A DNA stretch of 64,000 nucleotides from Pyrenula massariospora (lineage: Eukaryota > Ascomycota > Eurotiomycetes > Pyrenulales > Pyrenulaceae): the NCBI GenBank assembly GCA_021030905.1, contig JAGFMI010000005.1, forward strand, positions 372,001-436,000. The letters are read 5' to 3'. This document shows, piece after piece, positions 12,348-23,760 of this stretch (its first letter is position 1; the number at the start of each line of letters is the position of its first letter). A program made the translations under genes and the position numbers. The notes beneath the pieces are model-generated. The model was not told the DNA's origin. It saw nothing but the letters and a program-made list of their open reading frames with translations, and searched no databases.

Positions 12348-15073
12348 ATGAATGACTCCAGCAGCTCAGACTCTGAGCCCGACAATGACGATGCCAGGCC
12401 TTCAATCATTGACTTGACATCAACTGACTTAGCCCGCTCTTCTGACACCCACTTTCCGCTCGTCCATAAGCTCTCAGCCAGCGAATCCGTCCTCGTGGTC
12501 GAAGTTGACGACCACAATCTCTACGCTGGCCTCAACACTGGCGAGATCAATATCTGGTCCTTGTCAACTGCACGCCTTACCCATGCGATTCAAGGTCACG
12601 AAGAGGCTGTTCTAGCGCTTTGTCTCTCCGATGATCAGTCGAGACTGTTCTCCGCTGGGAGCGACTCGACGCTTAACATTTGGTCGACAAATGAAGAAGC
12701 CTTGGACTTACTATACTCGGTCAAATCAGACCCTGGCGTAGGTGACATCTTTGCTATTGCCTGGTCGCAACCCAGTAAGACGGTCTACTGTGGAGCTCAG
12801 GACCATTCGGTGTTATGGTTTTGTCTCGGAGATGAAGACGATGAGAAATCCAAACCAATCTCACCCGTACAGGTTAGGACTCGCCATAAGTTCTTTGACT
12901 CTGAGACGCCGCTCGATGAAAAGATCGGTGGACAGAAACGGGGGAAGGCAACAATTAAGAAAGCAAGGCACCGCAGGTATTTCCAGGCACGAAATGTTAA
13001 AACATTTGCACATAGCGGTGCGATTCAAAGCCTCTTATTGTTGAAGGAGTGGGACGTGCTTGTGACGGGTGGCTCTGACGGAGACGTTAGGCTCTGGGAT
13101 CTAAGAAAGCAGGGAGATAGAGACGCAGGCATTGCGTGTGCAACTAAGCTTCCGAATTCCAAACGGCCTATCTGGTGTATGGCGAATGCTGGGGATTTAC
13201 TCTACTGCGGAGGCGGCGACGGATACGTCAATGTCTTCAACTTGCAGTCAAAGCAGTTGGTCTTTCCAATCTACATCGGACCAGGAGATATCATGGCCTT
13301 GCGAGTCATCGATGGCAGCGTCCTCTGTGGTACCGATACAGGTCTTGTAAGAGTAAGTAGAGCCTCTTTCTATTACCCTTAGATACTTATGACGGCAGCG
13401 GATCGACCCGAATGTTACGAGCGTTAGTAGCTGGCAGTCCAACAATGGAAAAATTCTGGCTTCAACGATAAGTGGACAAGGGTCACGCACAGTCTTCATC
13501 ACTGGAGGGAACGACAATCAGATCTTGTTCTGGGATATCAGCGCAATCTGCCAGGCCCCTAAACAGCAGCCGACATGGAACGGTAGAACTCGATGATAAC
13601 CTTCATAAAACGAGTTGCTAACCTTGAGTAGACGAGATGGTTGAGCAATTAGGCGAATTTATCGGTTACAAGACAGTATCCAGCGATCAGAGCTGCAAAG
13701 CTGCCTGCAATGATATTGCAACTAGCATGAGAAAATGTTTCATTCAACATGGAGCAGCGGAGACCTCGCTTCTCGCTGCAGAACCTGGCATGAACCCAAT
13801 CGTTTTTGCTCGTTTCGCAAGCTCAGGAGGTTCAGGTTCGGCTCGTCCAAAAACTCTGGTGTTCTACGGCCACTATGACGTGGTAGACGCAAAACAGGAT
13901 ACTTCTGAAGAAAATGGAAAGTGGAAAACCAACCCCTTCGAAGCAGTCTCAATGAATGGCTACCTCTATGGTCGAGGTATGACTGACAACAAAGGGCCCG
14001 TGGCGGCCGCGATGTTTGCCGTTTTCGAGCTTAACAAAGCTAGAGCACTGAATTGCAATGTCGTTTTCCTCATAGAAGGCGAAGAAGAAGCTGGATCTCG
14101 CGGCTTCGCAGAGACTATCCGTGCCCACAAGGATTCAATCGGACCAGTGGACTATATTCTTCTGGCAAACAGCTACTGGCTCGATGACCACATCCCCTGC
14201 CTTACGTACGGTATGCGAGGCGTCATTCACTCTACGATTACTGTCCAGAGCACCTTGCCAGACCGACACAGCGGTGTTGAGGGTAAAGCTTCGGTCCATG
14301 AGACGCTGAAGGATCTAACTGTGCTCCTGAGCCGCCTCGTTGGCCCAACGGCAACAGATATCCGAATTCCCAATTTCTTCAAAGGCGTCCCTGAACTCAC
14401 ATCTACAGAGAGGAGACGATACGAAGCAGTCACATCCGCCCTCCAGCCGGGTCATCCTGAGATCAATGACCCAGAAGCCTACACCGCGTCGCTCATCCAG
14501 CGTTGGAGCAGACCGAACCTTACTATACATAGCATCAAGGTTCCCGAGTCGAAGAACACAGTCACGATCCCTAGCGTCGCAGAAGCCGCTATTTCTATTC
14601 GCATTGTACCCGGCCAGCGCGCTGACAAGATTGCTGCTTCATTGGAAAATTTTCTGAAACAAGGTTTTGACCAATGGAGCAACAATCATATTGATGTTGT
14701 AATTCAGAGCAAGGCCGATGCCTGGCTTGGAGAGCCTTCGAACGCACTCTTCCAGACGCTTGAGCGTGCCATCACCAAAGCGTGGAGCGGCGAAGGGCGG
14801 CGAGGACACGACACTATCATTGGCACAGAAGTCAAAAGGCACGGAAGAAAAAGCAGCAAGACTATCAAAGATCCCTCGGGGAAACCACTCTACATTCGAG
14901 AAGGAGGCTCGATTCCGGCGATTAGTATTCTGGAAAAGGAGTTTAGGGCCCCGGCTGCGATGTTTCCTTGCGGGCAGGCGAGCGATAATGCGCATTTGGA
15001 TAATGAGAGGATGAGGATTGAAAATCTGTATGCGGCGAAGGAGGTTTTCACAAGTGTCTTTACAGAGCTTTGA
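12348..15073 (+). CDS. DUG2: Dug2-type WD40/M20 glutathione-degrading peptidase subunit
   Basis: Three exons: 12348-13352, 13399-13582 and 13632-15073 (introns of 46 and 49 bp), giving 876 residues, close to the 878 of yeast Dug2. After an acidic Ser/Asp leader, residues about 40-390 are WD40 repeats (for example GLNTGEINIWSL, GGSDGDVRLWDL, GGNDNQILFWDI). Residues about 398-876 are an M20 metallopeptidase: GHYDVVDA near residue 476 supplies a metal-binding His and the catalytic-loop Asp, GRGMTDNKGP the bridging Asp, and EGEEEAGS the catalytic Glu pair. In yeast, Dug2 with the glutamine-amidotransferase-like Dug3 forms a cytosolic complex that cleaves glutathione outside the gamma-glutamyl cycle. 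A DUG3 partner is not in this window. The WD40-plus-M20 order in one chain is diagnostic, so the assignment is firm. Confidence 0.95.
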
Positions 15074-16280
15074 TGGGTTCAAGAGTATTGAACTGAACGG
15101 CAGGTGAGAAGGGGAAGATTTGATTATGAGGGACTCTACCGCTTACGCTTTTGGTGGCGTTTATCTAGATTGTAGTACCGGCGGCATGGCACTGGTCGAA
15201 GGATAACAGCGCGAACTCCCGTGGCTTCAGAATTGAATAGGAGCCGGGGAAAAAGTCTTATGGGTCTCATTGGCGACTGTGAGGGATGAAAGGATGCACC
15301 TTGAGAGAGTTATCTTCGTTTGATCTACTCGAAAACTTGGAACATTCAGGGCGACAACAGTCTACACTGGCCTCAAAAACACCTCCTAACATCTTGCGCC
15401 TGTTAGCCGAAACGGTTCCACCGAGCCTGGTCAATGGTAAGCTGGATAAGATAGATGCTAGTGAGTTCGGTTCACGATATCTATCCTCACTAAGCTAGGG
15501 TATGTAGAGCTACGTGGTGCCCGGAAAACGCGGCGGCTGTAGCATATCGGGACGAAGTGTCGAAGGTGAAGGTAAGGCGATCTCCGCCAATTCTACTCGG
15601 AGCGGCGGCCGCGTCACCAAGCCACAAGCCTCAGCTCGAGCGATCCTGATCTAGATGCACCCGCCACAGTTCTCAGCGTCATCCAAACCAATGACGCAGC
15701 ACTCGGTGGGCATGCACCGCCACGATTTCGAGCTAACCGCGCACCTGTGCAATGGGGGGTTGGAAGCTCGCATCGAATCCATCGATAGTCCGCCTTGATA
15801 TTGAAACGCAGCAATGGGATCGTGACCATGGGGAGCCCGCTTCCCGCTACTGCCCGATCTTCTCTTCGGTCACCCTACGTCGCTCTCTTTCTCCTTCTTG
15901 TATATGCTTTCACCGGGCACAAGAAAATCTAAGGCACTTGATACCTCCCAGCCATCCACCCAAACCAGGCTCCATGAGCATTTGATGCCCGAGCAAATGC
16001 CTCACACGTGCTAAGCACAAATCTAGCCCTTTGGGCGTGTGGCGTGAATTGTGCCTGTCTCATTTGCATTGTGTGACCAGAGTAGCTCGCGCAAGTTTTC
16101 TTTGTTGATTTCCTTTCTCTGCCTCTTAGAAACTTCGCTCACCGCCTGCCTGCCTGAACCTGAGCTTGCTATTCATAATACCCAGATCCGCCACTCTCGA
16201 GCCAAACACAGGATAGAACATTTTCCTCATTGAAAACACCTTTTACATCGCTTCGACTGAAAATATCGAAATTTGTCAAA
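15074..16280. other. Intergenic region with pyrimidine-rich leader
   Basis: No credible gene. A 70-codon frame at 15286-15498 shows no family signature. From about 15860 the plus strand becomes rich in CT runs and contains several short pyrimidine tracts, typical of a fungal promoter and 5' leader for the gene starting at 16281. Confidence 0.55.
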
Positions 16281-17624
16281 ATGGCCGCACTCGTCGGACA
16301 GACCATCGCCGTGGTCAACAAGTCGGAGAAGGTGGTTAGCACAGTATGCACTCCATACCTACTCTTTTTCATGACCAATTACTGATTACCATGGCAGAGT
16401 AAACAAGTAATGAATGTTTTTAAAGAGGCAAAGACGGCATATCGAGAACGCAAGGCAGAAATTATTGCAGAACGAAAAGCGGAAAAGATGGAAAGAGCAG
16501 CTCGGCGGGAAATAGCGGCAATGTCCATTGACGACGAAACACGCTCCTCCCACTCTTCCCGTCGCCACAGTCACAGCCGAGGTCAGAAGCTAAAGGTTCG
16601 CCCGCCCACGGAAAGACATGCGTCAAGCTCTTCTAGGAGAAGCTCCTCCAGTGCGTCGCCTGTATCGCCCCGTCATCGACAGAACCACGAGCAAGACTTG
16701 CGTTCGCCCACATCCCACCAAACACCAGCTGAATACTGCTCGGCCCCAAGATCACCTGTTGATAGACGTTCCACTGACCTGGTTCGCCGTGCCACCGACC
16801 AGCAGATCGCAACAACACAGGACCGCCCACGCCATCCCACCCGCTCAAACTCCGCCTCGGCTGTTGATATGGACCTCGCCTATGGGGAATATCATCCAGG
16901 GTCGCTTGCTCCTGCACCGCAGAGGACTTCTGACGATCCCGAGTTAAAAGGTCTTGTCGCAAAGGTCAAAATGCTCCTTGACGAAGCAAACTGTGCACAG
17001 CATAGTGTCAGCGCGATCATAGCGCACCTACAGAAGAATCCCGATGCTATGGCTGCGGTGGCGCTTACTTTGGCCGAAATATCCAATATCGTGGTCAAAA
17101 TGGCGCCTGGGGCGCTGGCGGCTCTGAAAGGTAGCGCTCCGGCTGTCTTCGCTCTCTTAGCTGCCCCAGAATTTCTCATCGCTGCGGGGGTCGGTGTAGG
17201 TATAACGGTGGTCATGCTGGGTGGATACAAGATCATCAAAAAGATCAAAACAAAGCAGGCATTGGAGAAGGAAGGAAGTGTGGATGAGATGATGGAGGTG
17301 ACTAATGATCTCGACCGGATCGAGCAGTGGCGGAGGGGCATCGCGGATGTGGAAGCTTCGAGCCCGGGCACAAGCGTGGACGGCGAACTTATCACACCCA
17401 TGGCAGCGAGCATGAGGGGCATGCCTGTGCCTGAGAGAGTAGGAGATCTGAAAGGCAAGAAGAACAAGCGTGGGAAGAAGAGCAAGAGCGAAAAGGGTGG
17501 GGAGAGTGAGAAGAGCTCAGCGAAGAGTGAGAAATCGAGCAAAGCGGCTTCTTCCACGGACGGGGAAGGAAAGCAGGTGGTCAAGGTCAAGAAACCAAGC
17601 CCCTTGAGGATGATGTTCAAATGA
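16281..17624 (+). CDS. Conserved fungal protein of unknown function, hydrophobic centre and Lys-rich tail
   Basis: Two exons, 16281-16343 and 16398-17624, separated by a 54-bp GT..AG intron, giving 429 residues. The short first exon supplies a start (MAALVGQTIAVVNKSEKVV) that fits the downstream frame and resembles the start of related fungal proteins I recall. Residues about 26-60 form a basic Lys/Glu/Arg helix, likely coiled coil. Residues about 60-190 are Ser/Arg/Pro-rich and disordered. Residues about 215-290 hold two Ala/Gly-rich hydrophobic segments (ALAALKGSAPAVFALLAA and FLIAAGVGVGITVVMLGG) that may insert into membrane or pack as a glycine-zipper-like hairpin. The C-terminal about 70 residues are Lys/Ser/Glu repeats. 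No catalytic motif is visible. The function is unknown; membrane association is an inference. Confidence 0.8.
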
Positions 17625-18248
17625 AGGACAGTGTGCGAAGATTTATTACATATCGCTGCGCATGAGTACTGCTAAGCGTTGAGCGAATTCTGAGGCGTTG
17701 TTGGGAATACCATTGTGTAGTTGGTGGTCATTTTCGTTAAGATTCGATTTATACCAAGATTATGAAAGGACATACCACACTTTCCAGTTCGTATTTAACA
17801 AAACTGCATCTTATTGAGACCTAGATCTCGGATATTGAAGATCTAAAGCGTGTAAGCATCAACAACCCTTTTGGCTTGTATTATACCAAGAGGATTCTCT
17901 GGTCAATAGATGGTTTCTGCTGCTTTTCATTGGCGTCATCCAGTTCAAGCCTCTAAGCCCGATTTAGCATCGGAACCAATAAAAAAGTTCCCTCAACATC
18001 ATTTTGGCCTCTGCGGAGAGCCCTTTCGCGAGTCGCTGCAACACGACCGGCTCTGCCCTTAAACTTCATTTCCTTCGATTCATGTCGAGCGTCAAATACC
18101 TCATCTATATATCTCTGGATTCTTTCTAATCATTTCAAGCTTCAAATCTCACCCCGCCTCGCCTCGCTTCTGAACCCTTCTAACATTCTCTTTCCTCGCT
18201 TGAGACTCCCTCTATAGTCTTGATCTATCTTACGCACAAAAGCTCTCG
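17625..18248. promoter_or_regulatory. TIM17 promoter and leader, with CCAAT box
   Basis: A non-coding interval between two same-direction genes. A CCAAT box (17976-17980) lies about 270 bases before the TIM17 start and would suit the fungal CCAAT-binding complex, which controls many mitochondrial genes. The stretch from about 18040 to 18240 is strongly pyrimidine-rich, as in many ascomycete 5' leaders. The motif is short and its use is inferred from position. Confidence 0.4.
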
Positions 18249-18982
18249 ATGGATCATTCCCGCGACCCGTGTCCCTGGGTCGCGCTGAGTGATTTTGGCG
18301 GTGCGTTCACAATGGGAGTGCGTTTTCCACGCTTGATTTCCTTTCATCAGCCTCTAATCTGGGCCTCTCATCTAGGCAATTGGTGGTTCTATCTGGCACG
18401 GCATTAAAGGCTTCCGAAACAGCCCATACGGCGAAAGGCGGATTGGCGCCATTACAGCAATCAAGGCTCGGGCTCCCGTGTTGGGAGGAAATTTTGGTGT
18501 CTGGGGAGGCATGTTCTCGACATACGACTGTGCAATAAAGGGAATCAGGAAGACGGAGGACCCTTACAATGCTAGTATGTCCACTTAAGTCTCTCCAAGG
18601 CAGAAGAAACCCCTCTCGAGTTACTTTGATATGCTGACAACGTGGTGAACAGTCCTTGCAGGCTTCATGACAGGAGGCTCGTTAGCGATTCGAGGAGGGC
18701 TGCGACAGGCGAGAAACTCGGCAATAATGTGTGGAATTTTCCTGGCGGTGATTGAAGGGGTTGGGATTGGTTTCCAAAGGTTAATGGCGGAAAATACAAG
18801 ATTAGATGTGGGTATCCCCGGCTACGCTTCCCTTGGAACTGGTTCTTCTTTCCGATATGATTCCACCCATGAGATGGTGCCTGCTTGTCTAAACGGATCC
18901 ACGATTTCTTTGAGTGCTAACACTGAACTCGATCCAGGTCCCACCACCACCCTCACCAGACTCCAAACCTATGATCGCATGA
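18249..18982 (+). CDS. TIM17: Mitochondrial inner-membrane translocase subunit Tim17
   Basis: Four exons: 18249-18317, 18376-18574, 18653-18807 and 18938-18982, giving 155 residues (yeast Tim17 has 158). The conserved family start (DFGGAFTMG, then [17 protein letters not shown]) spans the first intron. The four hydrophobic, glycine-rich segments follow, including [16 protein letters not shown] and [18 protein letters not shown]. The last intron (130 bp) is needed: reading through it gives an unrelated 62-residue tail, while splicing from GAT|GT at 18808 to the AG at 18937, with a GCTAAC branch site at 18915, gives a DVPPPPSPD ending typical of the family. Tim17 forms, with Tim23, the presequence translocase that moves matrix proteins across the inner membrane. 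Confidence 0.96.
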
Positions 18983-19557
18983 GACGAGCCTGAAGTCCAG
19001 ATTAAAGAGTTCGACATCCCTCTCCTTTGATATGGACTTCGCCCCTCTCAACCTTTCCATACCGATCTCGACGCCATATACGAGATATATCTCCCCTCTT
19101 AGCTTCTTCCTCATTCTGGCCTGGCGTCTGAAGTCTGGATTTGAATGGCCTCCTTAAGCAGGCCGGCCGAAATAGACTGGTACAAAGTTTACCTTATTTT
19201 GATGCATAGCGAGCGGGAATTCAGAATCCTGAATATTTTTATTGTGGAGACGAGACAAATGGCAGGACGAGAAAGAGACGGAGCCAGCATGACCAGGCGA
19301 GCACGACTGTTCAGGCTCTGTTGTTTTGATGTACACTAGAGCGCGGCTTCGATATGTACTTGGCGACTTGCGAGGTGCGGCGAGTCGATGGATAAAAATA
19401 AACATCATTGCATGGCAGCCGAATTTTCTTGACTAATGATGTATTGATTTCAGCATCGACGTCCGGCTCTACTTTGAACCCTCCGCAAGAGACCAAAAGA
19501 TCATGCCTCCAACACCACTTCTACCGTGAACACCCCCCACCCATCCCCCTTACTTTC
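18983..19557. other. Tail-to-tail intergenic spacer
   Basis: This separates the convergent TIM17 and asparaginase-like genes and probably holds both 3' UTRs. Only short overlapping frames are present. From about 19530 the plus strand becomes strongly C-rich, which is the start of the compositional skew inside the neighbouring gene. Confidence 0.5.
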
Positions 19558-20997
19558 TCAATCATCCTCCTCCTCCCCCCTAAAAACCAACACCCTCTCC
19601 CCACCCCCCTCATCCACCCACGCCCTCCACATCCCCCCACAATTAAAATCCCACGCCACCCTCCCCCTCCCCTCCCCGTCGTCTTCCAGCACCTCGATCC
19701 CGATCAACCCCCCCTGCCCCTCCCCCGTCGTCCCCCATCGGTCTCCAGCGCTGCGCTGCAGTTCCCCGCCCGGCCCGGCGATGGAGGTGATGGCGGAAGA
19801 GAGGGAGGGTGAGTGGGAGGAGGAAGGGTTGGAGAAGCGGCAGAGGGCGGCGGCGGTGCGGGCGGCGGCGGTGCGGAGGAAGGAGTCGCCGTTGCCTGTG
19901 CCTGAGAGGGCGAGGGCGCGGCGGCGGGGGGGCTGAAGGGGAAGGGGGTTGGATGGGGGCTGTTTGGGGAGGAGGTGGTATGAGTAGGGCGGTGGTGGCG
20001 GTGGGTTGGGTGATAGGGAGCGGAGGAGGGAGGGGAAGCAGGAGGTGAGGGGTGGAAGGGAGAAGGGTCGGAGAGAATCTTCGGTCCATGGGGATGGTGG
20101 TGGTGGTGGTGCGGTGTGCATTTCGAGATTCGGGGAATGGTAAGGGGTGGTTTGCTTCTCACTGCCGTCGTAGCTGGAGAAGGTCTGGCTGGGACTTGGG
20201 CTCTCTTCTTGGCTGTGGACGTCCCAGCTCTCGGCCCAGAATCCTGCTCCCAGCGTTGGCGTGTCTCCGATACGTCCAACATTCTTGTTCGTTAGACCGC
20301 CGGTACTCGTCGCGACGGCGAGGTTGCCGTATCGATCCAGACAAACAGCGCCTACTGTCCCTTGGGACATTCCGCGCCATTCCTCATCGTCCTCTTCGTC
20401 GTCGTCCTTGTTTTCAGAGCCTTGTCTCCCTGCACCAACCCCTGATCCACCACCTTTCAACCCCTTCAAATGCTCCTCCCACCTCCTCTTCGTCCAAAAC
20501 CACTCACTCCCCTTCCTCTCCAACCCCCGCTCCTCCCACCCCCATCTCTCAACCTCCTCCCCACTCAGCTGACAATGCATACTCCCCCCCTCCCCCTCAT
20601 ACCCCACAAGCACCTCCCTCGCCAACTGCACCGGATGCCTCGTCCCCCTAACAAGCATCACCCCCGCACCCCTCTTCCTCCACTCACTCCCCAACCCACC
20701 CGGCTTCACCGTACTCACCATAACGCTAGCCTCCATCTCGATCTCCCCCGCGACGGTGAAAACGCTGCCCCGGCCGCAGTTGAAGAGCGGGTCGTCTTCC
20801 ATGAGGGACACGGCGTGCACCGCGGCGTCGAGGGCGGTGGCGCCGGAGTTCAGGAGGGCGCGGGTGGAGCGCAGGTAGGCGGTGAGGGAGGCGTGGTATT
20901 GGGCGTAGAGTTCTGCGGGCAGGTGGGAGCGGGAGATGGCGCCGGCGCCGCCGTGGAGGATGAGGGTAGGTTTGTAGATTGGTGTGGAGGGGGGCAT
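19558..20997 (-). CDS. Ntn-hydrolase asparaginase / isoaspartyl peptidase / taspase-like protein
   Basis: Single exon, 479 residues. The N-terminus has the family start LILHGGAGAIS (about 12-22) and the ALDAAVHAVSLMEDDPLFNCGRGS region (about 55-78). The autocleavage and catalytic site is SQGTVGAVCLD, with Thr214 the predicted N-terminal nucleophile of the beta chain after self-processing. It is followed by ATSTGGLTNKNVGRIGDTP, which carries substrate-binding residues. A second conserved block, ALSGTGNGDSFLR, occurs near residue 370. Between these blocks, and just before the catalytic Thr, are insertions rich in Pro, Ser, Gly and Asp/Glu that make the protein longer than the bacterial enzymes (about 310-340) but normal for fungal members. 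Likely reaction: hydrolysis of asparagine or beta-aspartyl peptides; a taspase-like protease role cannot be separated by eye. The coding strand is extremely C-rich in the second half. Confidence 0.88.
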   Translation of the reverse strand: MPPSTPIYKPTLILHGGAGAISRSHLPAELYAQYHASLTAYLRSTRALLNSGATALDAAVHAVSLMEDDPLFNCGRGSVFTVAGEIEMEASVMVSTVKPGGLGSEWRKRGAGVMLVRGTRHPVQLAREVLVGYEGEGGSMHCQLSGEEVERWGWEERGLERKGSEWFWTKRRWEEHLKGLKGGGSGVGAGRQGSENKDDDEEDDEEWRGMSQGTVGAVCLDRYGNLAVATSTGGLTNKNVGRIGDTPTLGAGFWAESWDVHSQEESPSPSQTFSSYDGSEKQTTPYHSPNLEMHTAPPPPPSPWTEDSLRPFSLPPLTSCFPSLLRSLSPNPPPPPPYSYHLLPKQPPSNPLPLQPPRRRALALSGTGNGDSFLRTAAARTAAALCRFSNPSSSHSPSLSSAITSIAGPGGELQRSAGDRWGTTGEGQGGLIGIEVLEDDGEGRGRVAWDFNCGGMWRAWVDEGGGERVLVFRGEEEDD

Positions 20998-22010
20998 TGT
21001 GAGGGTGTTGATGGCCTTACTCCTAGATTAGGTCGGCGAGGTGGAAGGTGGAAAATAGACGGTGGTAGGGATGCGGTCTGAGAAGAGTAACTTGGGGAAG
21101 GATTTTGTCGTAGCGAAATGAGAAAAGAAATTGGGATTTTCCAGGTGTGTATTTTAACGAATCAGAGCTCTCAGGAAATCATCTTGGAAATTCTGCTCGG
21201 ACTTTGAATTGGGACTTCGAGATATTTGTGTAAATTGAGACCCTTCAGTTTTCATTGATGACGACCGAAGCCTCTGAGCGTAGAATTGAGAGATGGAAAT
21301 GGGAGTGACGAACAGTTCGTGGACAAACTAGAAATTCAGATAATGCGCGGCAATATTCATCAAGTATAGAGAGCAAGTCTACGTTGAAGCTCTGTTTAGT
21401 CTACGAGGTCAGAGATAAATGCTTCAGATACATCGATGATCTACCTGAATGATAGCACGAGCTGATAGCTCTCTAGCTCGATTTGGAAGGTATGCTAAAC
21501 ATTTGGGCATGGGCAGATGCGAATGACACAGGGCCACTGGTAGCAGTAAAAATGTCAAAACTGCATCTGAAATAGAACCGAACATAATGGGGCCCACCGA
21601 GGTGTCCATTGTGTAAATTTCTATGCTCCTGCAGTGGAGACGTGACTCTAGGAGGCTGGCTATCTTGTATACTAGTTAGTGCTTGCGCTTCTTTTCTATA
21701 ATCTAGCTATTTGACTTTATTTTACTGCCGTAGAGTAATTGCTATAGACATGGAACTAGCCGAATTCCTTTTTAGCAGCATCCAACAAGCTCTTATTAGA
21801 CATATTCCCACTGAGCGCGCGTACCGAGTCCAGCCTGGCGTTCACATGCCATCTGGTATTAAGGTGATTGATTGACTGTCTTAGCTGAGATATCTGGACA
21901 GGAAATCCGGATAGATGTTTTGCCTTTGAATTAAAAGCGAGAGACAGGTTCGAATTGCATGCACGAGTTCGAAAGCACACGACAGCGAGAGAGCAGTGCT
22001 GACTCGGCTG
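20998..22010. other. Intergenic region, no supported gene
   Basis: This contains the 5' flank of the asparaginase-like gene and the 3' flank of the E1-beta gene, both on the minus strand. Small frames (for example 21756-21980 minus, 74 codons) have no family signature and no convincing splice partner. Confidence 0.5.
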
Positions 22011-23236
22011 TTAGTAATTCAAAGTCCTCTTGAGGGCGTCGTAGATCCCTGAGAGTATCGTCAGCTAGCTGTGATTTCATAATGCCGGGTCTAGCACTTA
22101 CGAACAATATCTGGCATGTTAAATTTCTCGTAGACCAGTCCAGGATGAACAGCCCATCCAGCCACTCTGGCGACCGGAGCTTCGAGCTTTAAAAATGAAC
22201 CTTCCTGAATTGTAGCTGCCACCTCTGCGCCAACACCAGCATTTGTCATGCTCTCGTGAACAACGACTGCTCGGCCGGTCCTGCTCACGCTTTCCAGGAC
22301 TGTTTGTCTATCCCAGGGGTATATACTGCGTAGGTCGATAAGCTCAATGTCCGCTCCGTTGATATCCTTTTCAATGGCAGCGATTGCGGCAGAACAGAGG
22401 TATAGAGGGTGACCGTAGGATATGACGGTCAAGCTTTTACCATGTTTGATCACATCTGCCTTATCTAGTGGTAAGGAATAGCGATCTGACGGCACGTGTT
22501 CGACAGCTGCTCGATAAAGTATCTTTGGTTCCATAAAGATGACCGGATCGTTGCTCTCGAGAATCGATGCTATCAGCAAGCCTTTAGCTTGAGATGGCGA
22601 CCTAGGCATGATCACTCTCAGGCCAGGAATATGCGTGAACAGAGCTTCCGGACTTTGGGAGTGGTAGAGAGCACCATGGCCAACGCCACCGCACGGCATT
22701 CTGACGACCAGACCTCCAGCATGGCCACCTGTGGTTCCTTCCCGATAGCGGAATTTGGCAGCTTCGTTGACCAGCTGGTCGAAAGCAGGATAGACGTAAT
22801 CAGCAAATTGGATCTCTGCCACTGGCTTCATGCCCTCTGCAGCACACCCGATCCCGAAGCCCACGATACCTTGCTCGGAGAGGGGTGTGTTGAAGACTCT
22901 CTCTGATCCAAATTCGGTAGCGAGGTTCATCGAGCATCGGAAGACGCCACCGAATGCAACATCTTCGCCGAAAAGAAGCACCTTATCCGACTCTGCAAGG
23001 GCAGTACGGAGAGCGGCATTGATCGACTGGAAGAGATTCAACCGTGTCGCAGACGTATCCTTTGGCAAGCTTAAGGCAGCTGCAACAGACGTTGCGGATT
23101 GGTGAAGTAGAGAAGAAGTTCCATAGTCAATTGGTAGATTGAGCTTTGCTGTAGGGGGGGCTTGACTTGAATAACAACGTCTCCATTGCGTTGGCCGTCT
23201 GAGGTGCCTCAGGGAATATGTCCTCCAAAATCCCAT
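22011..23236 (-). CDS. BCKDHB: 2-oxoisovalerate dehydrogenase (BCKDH) E1 beta subunit, mitochondrial
   Basis: Two exons: 23236-22102 and 22048-22011, with a 53-bp GT..AG intron, giving 390 residues. The short last exon supplies the family C-terminus: joined reading NMPDIV-RIYDALKRTLNY. The first about 30 residues (MGFWRTYSLRHLRRPTQWRR) are Arg-rich and lack acids, as in a mitochondrial presequence. Family blocks include INAALRTAL near residue 70, FGEDVAFGGVFRCS, NTPLSEQGIVGFGIG, EIQFADYVYPAFDQ and GLRVIMPRSPSQAKGLL. With E1 alpha it forms the thiamine-diphosphate-dependent decarboxylase of the branched-chain 2-oxoacid dehydrogenase complex, oxidising the keto acids of Val, Leu and Ile. GGVFRCS and the C-terminus favour BCKDH over the related pyruvate dehydrogenase beta subunit. 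The E1 alpha gene is not in the window. Confidence 0.94.
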
Positions 23237-23760
23237 CACCGACCTGTAGATATTGAATCGAGCACCATTGCCTGAGCATCAATGCATTCGAGCTCTAAGC
23301 AATCTGGCCTGGTCACAAAACATGTCCCTGAGCAGCGGAGTCTCCTTATTTGTAAGAAGGATGACCGCCGTGAATAACCGCACACGCAAAACATCTGCTG
23401 GTCCAAGCTTTCCCCGGCTTCTCCACTTCGCGTTTGGCGGCCCGTTGAGGCGTGGAAAGACCGGGATCAAAGCTTCAGCTTGTCGAAGCTCCAATTGATC
23501 TCTCGAGCGTCAAGGAAAATGTGCGTTCGTGGCTGAATGGTACCACCGTGCCACCAAATCGAATGAAAGCATCATCTATCTCTATCGTTATCTCGAGTTC
23601 ACTAGCTGCACCCCCCATCTTTCTTCACCTTGGCTCTGATATGCCCCGGCACAGTTCATCGCATCATCGACGAAACCTCCTGCGTCTCTGAAACTTCGCT
23701 TGAACCATTTCATCATCTCATGGAATCGGAATTGAGTAATACGGTCTGTTGACAGCAACC
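23237..23760. promoter_or_regulatory. Divergent promoter between BCKDHB and the CNNM/Mam3 gene
   Basis: 524 bases separate the two starts, which point away from each other, so control elements for both must lie here. A CCAAT sequence occurs near 23490. Frames inside this interval (for example 23279-23494 minus and 23452-23691 plus) overlap one another and have no protein signature. Confidence 0.5.

Noticed and set aside
21756-21980. 74-codon minus frame downstream of BCKDHB
   Set aside because: It looked briefly like a C-terminal exon, but BCKDHB ends correctly at 22011 and no donor joins to this frame.
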